Assembly (NCBI GenBank): GCA_023213395.1
Contig: CM041465.1
Span: 161,765,741-161,829,740 of the forward strand
DNA from: Cycas panzhihuaensis
Lineage: Eukaryota; Cycadophyta
Length of the DNA: 64,000 nt
Reading direction: 5' to 3'
Numbering within the stretch: the first letter of the stretch is position 1; every line of letters begins with the position of its first letter. Below the pieces are notes generated by a model. It had not been told where the DNA came from, did not search any database, and saw nothing but the letters and a program-made list of their open reading frames with translations. Both the position numbers and the translations under genes were made by a program. Of the stretch, positions 12,271 through 22,440 are shown one piece after another.

Positions 12271-14055
12271 AAGAGGATTGAGGAATGGTGGGGAGTTTAA
12301 ACTTGAGACCACGCAATGTATAGATTTTCAAAGAAGTTAGATTGGGTCAAAAGACAAGTAAAGGTATGGAACAAGGAAGTTTTTCAAAACATCCACGAAC
12401 TGAAGGACAAAACCATCTGTGACTTGAAAGAAATAGAGGATCGGATCCAACAGGAGGGTAGATCCCCATAGCTAGATAAGATAGAGAAGGAACTGGCTGA
12501 GAACCTGGAGGAGATTCTCATCAGAGAGGAAATCCATTGGAGACAAAAATCCAGGGCACTATGGCTGGCCGAAGGCGATAGAAATACTAAATTTTTCCAT
12601 ATGACCACAGCTAAACATAGAGCGAGTAATAGAATTAATTATCTTCAAAAGGAAGATGGCTTAGTAGTAAGTTTGATAGAAGGTATGAAGGAGTTGGCTA
12701 GTGAATACTTCAAGGACTTATATACTAAACCGTTGGATGGTGATAAGGACAGAAGGAAGGATTTCCTAAATAACATCTCCAGTATGGTGAATGAAGTACA
12801 AAATGCTCAGCTGATAGCTCTGTTCACCTAGGATGAAATTAAGGTGACTCTCTTTGGCATGAAGAAAGATAAAGCTCCAGGCCCCAATGGATTCCCCCTG
12901 GGGTTTTTCCAGGAATTTTGGGATATTATCAAGGAGGACCTCATGGAAGCTCTGCAGGATTTTTATGTAAATAAAAAGATTCTGCAAGAATGGCATACCA
13001 TATTCCTCATTCTCATCCCTAAGAAAGAAGGGGCAAAAAGAATGGAAGAGTATCACCCTATTAGCCTCTGCAATGTTAAATACAAGATTATAACCAAAGT
13101 CTTGGTCAATAGACTAAAGAATATTATGCCAAATATCATCTCTCATAATCAAGACGGTTTTCTCTGGGGCAGATAGATCTATGATGGTTATATAGTAGTT
13201 CACGAAACAATCCACTCAGCCGCAGAAAGGAAGGAGCCCACAATGCTCATCAAGATTGACCTCACGAAGGCCTTCGATAAGGTCTCCTGGGAGTGCTTGC
13301 TAGATTGTCTAGAGGCATTTGGCTTTGGGGAACCTTGGCGGTCCTAGATTAAGCTGTGTATTGGCAATCCACAATTCTCTGTTATTATCAATGGTTCATC
13401 TTCCAGTTTTTTCTCAGGTTTTAGGGGGCTGAGACAGGGTGATCCACTTTCTCCCTTCCTATACATTACGATGGCTGAATTATTGGGCAGAACCATAGAG
13501 TCAGCTAGGAGGCAAGGGATTATAAACAACATTAAACTGACATCAGGAGTGGATAATGTGGCCCACCACTAATTCATGGACGATAACATCTTCTTAGGGA
13601 AGGTTGCTATAAGAGAGGTATCTAAATTTAAGGAGATCTTGGGGCAATTTAAGAAGGTCACGAACCAGAAGATAAGTTTGAACAAGAGTAATATTTACTT
13701 CATAAATACCCTAGGCCGAACCCAAGGTAAGATCAACAAGATTCTAGGGATGGGTATCAAGAAGCTCCCCACAACTTACCTTAGTTGCCTCTCTTTATTG
13801 GGAAGATGACCAAAGAAATGTGGAATCCCCTTATCGATAGGATGCAAAGGAAGTTGGTAGGTTGGAAAGGTTCCCTCTTAAGTTTAGCAAGGAAGTTCTA
13901 GCTAGTTGCTTCTATGCTTCAGAGCATCCCTATCTTTTGGATGTCCATCTTTAGACTACTGCTTGGAATCTCTGACATTATCGAATCTATTTAGAAGAGA
14001 TTCCTTTGGTATGGGGAAGAAAACAAGGATAGGATACATCTGGTGAGCTGGAGTA
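12271..14055 (+). pseudogene. LINE ORF2 reverse transcriptase domain
   Basis: This continues ORF2 mostly in the same frame with stops. Visible in order are WLAEGDRNTKFFH, KDKAPGPNGFPLGFFQEFW, ILIPKKEGAKRMEEYHPISLC (near 13010-13075), IKIDLTKAFDKVSW, LRQGDPLSPFLY, the catalytic FMDD at 13573-13584 (FADD in most plant LINEs), and the KSNIYFI thumb motif. In-frame stops include TAG codons after LFT, GR and RS. The frame shifts near 13800. RT would copy the LINE RNA at the nicked target. Confidence 0.92.
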
Positions 14056-15045
14056 AAGTATGTACTCTGAAATGGGCTGGCGGCCTCAATCTCAGAAGGA
14101 TTCCATCCTTCAATATCGCTCTCGGAGCAAAGTTGGGCTAGCGATTAATGAAAGGAGGAGAGAGACTATGGGTGAAGATCCTTTCAAGAAAATATATTCA
14201 AGGTGGCTCCCTCATAGAAAATATTACATCGCCGGTTGGTTCAACCATCTAGAGGAGCATTCTTAAAGCTTGGAAAGCTATCAAGGACAGCCTGAAATGG
14301 AGATTGGGTGATGGCAACTCCATAAGGTTTTGGGAGGATGCGTGGTGTTGTGACAAAGCTCTAAAGAAATACCCAGACCTGGAGCCTATCATGAGTCCTT
14401 GCGTCAAGTATTATGGTTTACACGTAAAAGATTACTGGACCGAGAGTGGAAGAAACAGGAACTAGAGGAACTTTGAGGAAATCCAGGGCAAGCGTAGATT
14501 ACAAGAGGGACTTTATAAGATCAAAAGGATTCTAGGTAAAAGCTATATCCCTAGAATGCCCTCACCTGATTCGGTTATGTGGCCCTTGAGTTCGTCCGGG
14601 GAATACATTGTTAAACAGGGGTACCATTATTTATGTTTAATAAGAGAGTATTAGAGGAACCCAATACTAGAAGGTGTTTGGAAGCTCCCTCTCATCCCCA
14701 AGATAGCTATTTTTTGGTGGACCTATTTATTGAATAAAATACTTACTGTAGATCACCTCAAAAATAGAGGCTTTCCACTGCCCAATAGGTGTATTCTATG
14801 TTGCAAAGAAGAGGAATCCACTGACCATATCTTACTTGAGTATTCCTTCATAAGGGAGGTATAGAGGATGTTGCTTGAGAAACTGGAGGTGTGTTGGACC
14901 TTCTCGAAAAAGATTGTTGACCTTTGGCTTGCTTGGCAAATCACATTCAAAAGTAGAATCTTAAGCTATATTTGGAAGAGTGATCTCCCAATACTTACAT
15001 GGAACATCTGGAAAGAGAGAAATCGAAGAATTTTCTAGGGGTATC
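14056..15045 (+). pseudogene. LINE ORF2 thumb/connection and zf-RVT domain
   Basis: In broken frames there is a W-rich connection region (near 14100-14400). A zf-RVT domain then follows as IAFWWTY-like sequence with LKNRGFPLPNRCILCCKEEESTDHILLEYSF at about 14757-14850. The Cys-x2-Cys and His spacing is as in plant LINE and non-LTR proteins. Several stops are present. Confidence 0.75.
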
Positions 15046-15785
15046 AGATGGACCAGATAGCTACCTTTAATAGAATCTGTATGGACATCAGGGAGAACGT
15101 CAGAAACACCAAAGAGAAGCACACAACCCTGACTGAGAATAGGATTTTGCTCAAATAGGACATAGAACCTATATTTGAGATGGTAAAGCCTAGATGTGGC
15201 AGCTGGATGCCCTCAGAGGGGCCCTGTATTAAAATCAACTTTGATGGTGCGGCAAAGGGGAACCCCGGAGAAGCTGGGGAGGGGGAATTTGTAGAGATAA
15301 CAACGACACCCTCATTTGGGCCTTTGTGGATTACTACGAGCATCAAATGAACCACTATGCGGAAATGCACACTAAGCTCAAAGCTCTAGATTTAGCTCTT
15401 GAATATGGCATTCAATGCCTAGTAATTGAGGGGGATTAAGAGGGGGTTATAAATTCACTGAAAGGCATGGCCCTTCTGGACTAGAGATTCCAGTCCATAA
15501 TCAATGACGCCAAGGAGACTATTAAGGGACTGGAAGATGTTTGTATTAGGCACACCTTGAGAGAAGGTAACAAAGCCGCTGATTTTTTGGCAAACTGGGG
15601 GGTGAGGTATAAGAGAGGAAATGTGTAGAGGAGTGACTTTCCTGGGGATCTCATGGTTCTGGTGGAGAAGGAAATGGTCTGATGTAGCTAGCTGAGGGGC
15701 TTGTCCTGGCAAACTATTTCTTTGCCTAGACCATGGGGCTGTCACGGTCATCTCTGACTTGGTAACCCAAAGCACATTGATGTAC
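15046..15785 (+). pseudogene. LINE ORF2 C-terminal RNase H domain
   Basis: Around 15232-15290 the plus strand gives INFDGAAKGNPGEAG, the first RNase H motif (catalytic Asp in DGA and the GNPG turn). The rest follows in shifted frames to a VRHTLREGNKAADFLANW-like end near 15590. RNase H at the ORF2 end is typical of plant L1-type LINEs. The 3' untranslated region and A-rich tail follow to 15846. Confidence 0.82.
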
Positions 15786-15846
15786 TAGGTTGTGGGATCC
15801 TGCTTCAAACCCACTCATAATTCAATTTTATCTTATAAAAAAATAT

Positions 15847-15863
15847 ATATAACACATACCTTA
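15847..15863. repeat. LINE target-site duplication, right copy
   Basis: This is an exact 17-base repeat of 9354-9370, immediately after the A/T-rich tail of the LINE. Confidence 0.92.
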
Positions 15864-16000
15864 AGGATGATGCATCAGCTAATGGTGGATTTAGGTAGCT
15901 AATGTTTAGCTCTAGGTGCCCTAAGGAGCCCTAAATGTGGCTTTGAGGGGCCTTAGGTGCACATCCCCTTAGGCACATTGGGGATTATCTCAATAGATTC

Positions 16001-16320
16001 CAAATACAACATGTAACTCTAACATAATAATGGCAAAAAGTAATACACCATTAATTGAGTTTGACTTTAATTCATCTAATTTAGTCCTCAAATTAGAGAT
16101 CCTATTTAGGTAAGCACTAATGTTGTTCTTATCTTCTACCTTAGAATTCAACAATTCCATCATAAGAGCAATATGATGATTGATTTTCTTCTTTCTAAAT
16201 GTCTCACATAGCTTAGTCTAAATCTCATGTGGGGTTTCAAGGTTATGGACTAAAACTCTTTTGATCTAAGGCTAAAGATACTTAAGTAACCCTATAACTA
16301 TGAATTATTGCTCTGAAGTG
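16001..16320 (-). mobile_element. Copia family B fragment, right half (Gag)
   Basis: This continues the Gag reading broken at 1158 and aligns with 41625-41930 of the intact Copia B (same order of AATAATGGCAAA, the TCTCACATAGCTT block, and the TTAAGTAACC block). Its end at about 16320 is an abrupt junction with a plus-strand Copia of another family. The rest of Gag, the leader and the 5' LTR are absent. Confidence 0.8.
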
Positions 16321-17957
16321 CCCACAAAGCAAGGATACATGAATCACTTTCTATTGAACTTGAACCAACTGAACAACACTTTGCTCTTAATAAAGAGCCC
16401 CTAACATACCAAGAAGCTATAAAGCATGCATCTTGGAGAAATTCCATGAACGAAGAGTACCAATCTCTTATCAAGAATGGTATATGGGAGCTTGTTGATC
16501 TACCACTTGAAAGAAAGGTAGTTCAAAAATAAATGGGTGTTAAAAAATAAGTACAGATTAGATGGCACCCTAGAAAAATACAAGGCGAGGTTAGTAGCAA
16601 AAGGATTCACGTAAAGGGAAGGCATCGACTACACTGAAATTTTTTCTCCTATAACCAAGTGGCCTATAATCAGAACTTTTATAGCCTTGGCTACTTAATA
16701 GGGTTAGAAAATCCACCAACTCGATGTTAAGACCGTATTTCTCAATGGGAACCTTAAAGAAGAAATTTACATGGTTCAGCCAGAAGGATACAAGATTGCC
16801 GGTCAGGAGCATAAGGTTTGTAAGCTCAAAAAGTTCTTGTATGGCCTAAAGCAAGCCCCTCATACTTAGTTTACCAAGTTATCTGAAAGAATGAGACAAC
16901 TTGGATATGAAGTTTATAACTATCAAGATATTGATGCAACATTATTCATTAAGCGCCAAAATGATAAAGTCACTTACCTCTTAATCTTTATGGATGACAT
17001 GCTAATAACAAAGAATAATGAATAGGTAATCAGTCAGCTGAAGAAGGACCTTGCTAAAACTTTTAAATTGTCTAACCTCAGGTTGATGAAATATTACTTG
17101 GGAATTAAAGTAACTCAAAATAAGGGCAAAATCTTTCTCTCACAAGAAAAATATATTAACGATCTTCTGACAAAGTTTCAATTTGAAGGTTCTCAACTAG
17201 TGGATACACCTATAGAGCCTAATATTAAACTCTCAGCTAATTGTGACATTAGGGAGGTAAACATAACACTCTACAGGTAACTTGTAGGTAGTCTCATCTA
17301 TACTACCAACACAAGGCCAGATATTGCACACTCTATTGGCATTCTTATAAGATTCATGACAAATCCTAAGTAGAATCATTGGCAAGCTACAATATGAGTG
17401 TTGAGGTACCTAAAGATGACCAACAAATATGGTTTGTTATATAAACCTAATACAGAATTTAAACTTTATACATACACAGACTCAGATTTTGCCAGAGATA
17501 AAGACACATGAAAATCTACATCTAGGTACGTAACATTTCTTGGAACAACACCAATACTATGGAGATCTAGATAACAGAAGATATTTATAGACTCAACCAC
17601 TGAAGCTGAGTATATTGCTTCTTTTAAGACAAGAAAGGAGATGATATGGCTTAGAAAATTGTTGAATACATTAAATTCCACCCAAACAAGTTCTACTAGC
17701 TTACATGTAGATAATCAATCTATAATCTAGATGGCTAAAAATCTTGTATTTCATGATTGTACTAAATATATAAGTATGAAAGTCCACAGGATTATAGAAC
17801 TAATTCATGATGTTACAATTCAATTGGAGTACTGCCCCACAATAGATCAAGTGGCTGATATCTTCACCAAACCACTGAAGAGGGTGAAGTTTGAATAGTT
17901 CTAAAAGCAACTAGGCCTTAGAGCCTTCATCTCTGACTAATTGAAGGAGATGACAAT

Positions 17958-18140
17958 AGGACCATCATACTCTGTCTCATTCGTGAAAATCCCTTATGGA
18001 TATGGAAGGACAAGAGTAAGTCTCTGCTCTATCCCATTCGTGAAAACCCCTTGTAGGCGTGAAAGGATAAGGGTTGTATTATTTTAGAAAATCAGAACCT
18101 GTGAAAACCTGAAAGGGCATGGGGGATGACCAAATGGTAT
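17958..18140 (+). repeat. imperfect direct repeats between pol and PPT of Copia C
   Basis: Two copies of a roughly 55-base unit share TCTCATTCGTGAAAA / CCCATTCGTGAAAA, then CCCTT(A/G)T and a GAAAGGA(C/T)AAG stretch (about 17965-18065). A weaker third echo (CCTGTGAAAACCTGAAAGGGC) lies near 18098. Confidence 0.6.
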
Positions 18141-18363
18141 ATGGAGATTCAATAGATTTCAGCTAAAAAATTCATTGTACTTATTGGCTATATGGCTTCA
18201 TTTAAAGAGCCACATGAGCTAGGTTAGTAGATTAGAAAATTTGTAGGTTTTCTTCCCCATGAGGGTTTCCCACAAAAAGTGTCATAGTAGTTTGCTTTGT
18301 AAGAGGCTCAAATGAAGACCTCATAGGATAGAATAAAATAGGATGAAATGACCTTATACCATT

Positions 18364-18373
18364 AAGGGGGAGA
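18364..18373 (+). promoter_or_regulatory. polypurine tract of Copia C
   Basis: AAGGGGGAGA sits just before the TG that opens the 3' LTR and marks the 3' end of the internal region. Confidence 0.8.
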
Positions 18374-18374
18374 T

Positions 18375-18738
18375 TGAAAAGGGTTAATGTCATAAGGTCA
18401 TTACATTAGTTGATTATTTCTAAAAAGGGTCTTAAGTAAGTTTTAAATTAGATCACTTAAGTGAAATGCACTTTTATGTGCATTATGTGTAATTTGATTT
18501 CACCTAACTCTAATGCTCCCTCTCTTAATATAAAAGTAAAAGCTCAATGGAGGAGGCTCATTCTTACCTTCCCATTTTATGAGAGCTACTTTCTTTCCCT
18601 CAAGTCTCTCTTACTCCCATGTTTGCCTTTGTGTTTAGTGCATGGAGATGAAGGATAGATCCACTCTTTTCAATAAGATCCTAAACCAACCTTCAATAGG
18701 CTATAATCCCCAAAACTATAGTCTGTTCAACCACCTAC
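18375..18738 (+). repeat. 3' LTR of Copia C (right end approximate)
   Basis: It starts with TGAAAAGGG after the PPT and contains a TATA-like AATATAAAAG near 18525-18535. The right end is set tentatively at CTACA because no second LTR copy is in the window to compare with. The short ORF at 18461-18658 lies inside it and is not a gene. Confidence 0.55.
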
Positions 18739-20114
18739 AGTGTAAAGGTTCATCAAAATCATAACCACTTAAAAAATAGGCCAATAGACTACTGAATAAA
18801 AGAACTAATTTAAATGCTTCACTTCACAAGTCTGATGTAATAAACATTATAATATGCATAAATAAAATACCACTCTTGAATCAATGTAATATTAATGTAA
18901 TAATCAATAAACCTATCTGCCTAGATCACTCATGTATTCCTTATAAAACATACCTTTTATCAATAAAATTTGCACTGAATAATAATATTCACCGATATTA
19001 TAATACCTTATGTAACAGAGTATTTCAATGATGCCTCAAATAATCACATGTAGTAATATTCTCTTCTAACAAAACATGCCCAATTCACTCATGTAGCTAT
19101 CATATCAAAATAAAGCCTAATGAAATATATTTATGCCACATACATTTACTTAATAAATAATCAATATCATATATTAAGATAACCTTATGGAATATAGGGT
19201 GTGCCAACTTTGAATAATGCAAAGTTGAATTACTTTAAATCCAAAATGGCGATTCAATGTATATTAATGGCATCTCAATATAAAGCATACGACTTTATAC
19301 ATGGGTGATCAACATGAGTTTGATATGAAAGGCGAAATATCAAAACCAATGTGACTTCAAATATATCATTGGTGATATTAATTAAAAAAGGTAAAATCAA
19401 TATATATTAAAATACCTTATGAAAGTCGTAATGTAATCTAGTGAACCTACAACTCGCCAAACTCAACATTAACTATAACTTCATCTTTACTATAGATTAT
19501 TACATCTTCGACTCCAACTGCTCAACCTAATGGAAATTAGTACATTTGATTTGGATAAAGACATCTTTCCTATTAGATGTGACATACTTATCATGACTGG
19601 CAAATGACAATCTAAGTATGAATGTTATTCGTGATCAATAAGTATAATAAATAGCATTTGAGCTTTATGCCTCTTCTTTGATGGCTAACTTTGAAGTATT
19701 ACAATCTCCTCATAGTTTTAATTGACATCTTCTTCACGACAATTGTTATGACATATAATCTCTTGCTAGAAGTCACTTATGGGGTACAATAAATAGCATC
19801 ACTATAGACCCCACAAAGATAGTGTCGTATGAGGCTAACACTACATCAGTGGTATCTCTCTAACTCTAGCTACCATACGTGATCACATAGCTTCTATATA
19901 TGGAAACCATCTTTTGTATAAAATATCTCTCTCTTATGGTATGACACCATGTAAAGGACTACAATATATGACACTCCTAATGTAAATGTAACTTCCATAA
20001 TCTTCCACTATGATCTGCAATCTTAGTGGTAATGCAACACCACTCTATGAACTATAATCTCCTTCATTATCTATAGATTTGGTACCTTTACACGATAGGC
20101 TACACATCCTTAGC
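18739..20114. other. AT-rich intergenic DNA
   Basis: I see no gene, LTR boundary or RNA gene here. The right portion probably belongs to the leader of the minus-strand element whose LTR is at 20431-20746, since homology to the opposite arm fades out near 20115. Confidence 0.5.
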
Positions 20115-20418
20115 TAGAAATTGAGTAACTAAAGGCTACAACTTCAAAAATAGAGGGAAGTAGGTAATATTTTATACCCATACACCTACACAAGATAAAG
20201 CAACCTCCTACACTCCTCTGCACACCTTTGAGGACAAATAAAGACCTACAAAATAGATAACAGAAGGTATTAAGAGTCTATATTTAATCACTACACTCTA
20301 GGGCTATCCTTTTAACTTTAGAGAAGATGATCCTTAATGAAGGTTTGAGCTAACATAACTTGGCAACCTATGGTCTGAAAACTCTACCTAATAAATACCT
20401 ACTTGTGCATGACTATCT

Positions 20419-20430
20419 GCTTTGATACCA
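20419..20430 (-). promoter_or_regulatory. primer binding site (tRNA-iMet type)
   Basis: The minus strand reads TGGTATCAAAGC immediately inside the LTR at 20431. Confidence 0.8.
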
Positions 20431-20746
20431 TGTTAGAAATCACAAACAAATAGATTATTTATGTGCACAATAAGCATGAAATAAATAAACATATAGAAGA
20501 ATTGATGTAGGAAACCTCATAGTAAAAACCCACTATAGAATAATATTAATTATATTGATAATAAATTTGTAAAGTGCAATCAACTTTAAATCCCCTTAAT
20601 TAGATCCATAAGTATCCCATATATTACATATGTATTACATCTGTCAACTTACAATAATATCACATTATTACATCACATAATTATTTGTATAATAATTTAC
20701 CATATTGACATTAGTCAAGTTAAGTGGATATAATGCCACTCTAATA
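20431..20746 (-). repeat. 5' LTR, minus-strand partner of the head-to-head pair
   Basis: On the plus strand it begins TGTTAGAAATC next to the primer site at 20419-20430 and ends at 20746 by alignment with the opposite LTR. The minus-strand start has mutated from TG to TA. Confidence 0.75.
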
Positions 20747-20750
20747 AAGA

Positions 20751-21065
20751 TGTTAAAGTGACATTATATCCACTTCCCTGACTAATGTAAAAGTGGTGAT
20801 ATATTATCCAAACATATGATGTAATAATATTATTTAGGTTGATGGATGTAATATCAAATGTAATTATTTAAGGTAATTATGGATCTATAAATAGTGATCC
20901 AAAGTTCATTGTAAACTAGCACAGATTTGTAACAATGTGATAATATAATTATGTGGTGGGTTTTTATCACAAGGTTCCCCATGTGAAATCTATCTCAGTG
21001 CTTGCTTATTTTATGTCTATTATATACATAAATGATTTTTTATATTTGTTTGGTATTTTCTAACA
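20751..21065 (+). repeat. 5' LTR, plus-strand partner of the head-to-head pair
   Basis: It opens TGTTAAAGTG and ends TTTCTAACA at 21065. A TATA-like CTATAAATAG lies near 20886-20895. It is adjacent to a primer site. Confidence 0.8.
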
Positions 21066-21077
21066 TGGTATCAGAGT
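21066..21077 (+). promoter_or_regulatory. primer binding site (tRNA-iMet type)
   Basis: TGGTATCAGAGT follows the LTR end directly and continues GATAGTCATGC, which mirrors the minus-strand partner. Confidence 0.85.
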
Positions 21078-21385
21078 AGATAGTCATGCACAAGTAGGCA
21101 AATTTTGGGTAGATATTTTAGATTGTTGGTTTCTAGGTAGTGTTAGCTCAACCCTTGAGGATTAACTTCTTTAATAGCCAAAAGAGTAGCCACAGTGGTA
21201 TAATGATTATATATAGATTCTTGGTACCATTTGTTATCTATTTTATAGGGATTCATTAGTCTTCAAAGTTGTGTAAAGGAGTGTAACAGGTTGTTTTATT
21301 TTGTGAAGGTATCTAGGCATGAAGTGTAGGTTGATGCCCCCTATTTTTAAATGTACTATCTTTGGTTATTCATTTGCCAGTTATT

Positions 21386-22105
21386 GATGCGTGTTCTAAG
21401 TCAAAGGAAGGTGCTAGATTTATTTATCTATGTCGTATCCACTAATAGCTTGAGATTATAGATGTTGCAATAGATTATCATAGAGTCAAGGAAGTTTCCA
21501 TTGCCTGTATTGAAGGATTTATGGCTATTACATGGAGATCAGAGTCATAGCAAGTAGTCAGTATCATTCATAGAAGGAAACATAAATATCTTTTAGATGG
21601 AGATGAAATAGAGGTGTGTGAATTATAAGAGATGCTAATAAAAGACATTATGACATGGAAAGTCATAGGCATCATTATGAGAATATTATAGCTAATGAAG
21701 ATTTTTTATTTGATTAGTGGCAAGTGCAAGATATATATTCAAGTTACACTACATGGAGAGACAGAGTAGCTTGTAGCCATAATGTAGACTTGGCAATTGT
21801 AGTAGTCGTAACAATCACGATTGGCTCAAACATCATTGGTTAAGACTATGCTTATAGTAGTAAATACATTTTACAGTGGTGACCAACCATAGATATATAG
21901 AGTTGTAGGTTAAGACATAGAGATAGTTGTAGATGTAGATGAATACTTACTGACATTACCATTACATAGAGTTTAGAGTTATATTCATCACAGATGTCAC
22001 AATTATGAAGAGGATGTAGGTTGTAGTCATATAAATGATATGAGTAGAGTGAAGAGAAAATATAACCATAAAGTAATGTATTAATAGAACTTTAAACCAT
22101 ACAAA
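21386..22105 (+). other. probable degraded internal region of the plus-strand LTR element
   Basis: This follows the leader of the right-hand LTR. Scattered ATG- and GAT-rich sequence has stops in all frames and gives no recognisable domain. Confidence 0.35.
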
Positions 22106-22440
22106 AAATAAATATCATAAACAAACTAAGCATACAATAAAGAACACTGAGAGATTCAGGTCTAAGCATAGACCTTTTATTAATCTGAGCAATAGCTAAA
22201 GAATTATAGAGATGAAAACCCCAACTCTTCTCATCGACTTATCAAAGACTCATCCAACCTTTTACATGTGCCATTACATAAGAATATATAGACACGACTT
22301 TACAAGATACCACCTTATGATTTTACAATATAATGGACATAAAACATGGGCTGAAAAAGACCCCTATAAAGAGGCCCGGGTATAACACCTATACCCATGT
22401 AGCACTTGCAAAGTGTTTAACATATCCAACATAGAGTCGA
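22106..22440 (-). repeat. possible LTR, minus strand
   Basis: Read on the minus strand it has a TATA-like CTATATATTC (near 22285), then a downstream ATTAATAAAAGG polyA-signal-like site (near 22175), in the order expected of a plant LTR. No matching second LTR or clear ends were found, so this is a weak call. Confidence 0.3.

Larger units (their letters stand above)
9371..15846 (+). mobile_element. LINE (L1-type plant non-LTR retrotransposon), full length, decayed
   Basis: This 6.48-kb element is flanked by a 17-bp target duplication and ends in a short A-rich tail (15836-15846). It carries a repeated 5' region, ORF1 (DUF4283-like plus CCHC knuckle) and ORF2 (endonuclease, RT, zf-RVT and RNase H). 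It is visibly richer in G and C than its surroundings. Both ends are present, so it was a full-length insertion and not the more usual 5'-truncated copy. Stops and frameshifts in both ORFs make it inactive. Confidence 0.92.
1159..15995 (-). mobile_element. Copia family A element, complete but decayed, split by a LINE
   Basis: This is an LTR retrotransposon on the minus strand. It has a 3' LTR at 1159-1483, polypurine tract at 1484-1494, RNase H-RT-integrase-protease-Gag read leftward from 5696, a 3.4-kb leader, a primer site at 9131-9146, and a 5' LTR at 9149-15995 that is interrupted by a LINE. Flanking pentamers GGTTC (1154-1158) and GATTC (15996-16000) look like a target duplication with one transition. 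Without the LINE it is about 8.4 kb. It inserted into the older Copia B Gag, whose two halves lie on either side. The PPT is identical to that of the element at 30386-36822, so the two belong to one family. Confidence 0.88.
9149..15995 (-). repeat. 5' LTR of Copia A, split by the LINE
   Basis: The LTR runs 9149-9370, is broken by the LINE at 9371-15846, and continues 15864-15995 after the duplicated target at 15847-15863. Joined, it aligns along its length with the 3' LTR at 1159-1483 and ends at 15995 in ATA where the other copy has ACA. Confidence 0.88.
16325..18374 (+). pseudogene. Copia family C pol (RT and RNase H), 5' truncated
   Basis: From left to right this has a pre-RT segment (LTYQEAIKHASWRNSMNEEY, WELVDLPLERK), frameshifted RT blocks (VKTVFLNG-like region near 16730, YGLKQAP-like near 16840), a catalytic FMDD at 16987-16998, and an open piece at 17068-17280 (MKYYLGIKVTQNKGKIFLSQEKYINDLL). 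RNase H follows: SLIYTTNTRPDIAHSIG, TDSDFARDKDT, STTEAEYIA, VDNQS and VADIFTKPLK (near 17850). It differs in sequence from Copia A and B. Everything 5' of the RT is missing. There are multiple stops. Confidence 0.85.
20115..21385. repeat. large inverted repeat: two head-to-head LTR element 5' ends
   Basis: The arms at about 20115-20746 and 20751-21385 are reverse complements at roughly two-thirds identity by eye and are separated by only four bases. Each arm is a complete 5' LTR (316 and 315 bases), then a primer site, then about 300 bases of leader. The U3 ends face each other. These are the 5' ends of two related elements transcribed away from each other. Confidence 0.82.

Noticed and set aside
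15044-15775. Two minus-strand open frames of about 106-108 codons
   Set aside because: They are antisense to the LINE RNase H region, which has clear motifs on the plus strand.
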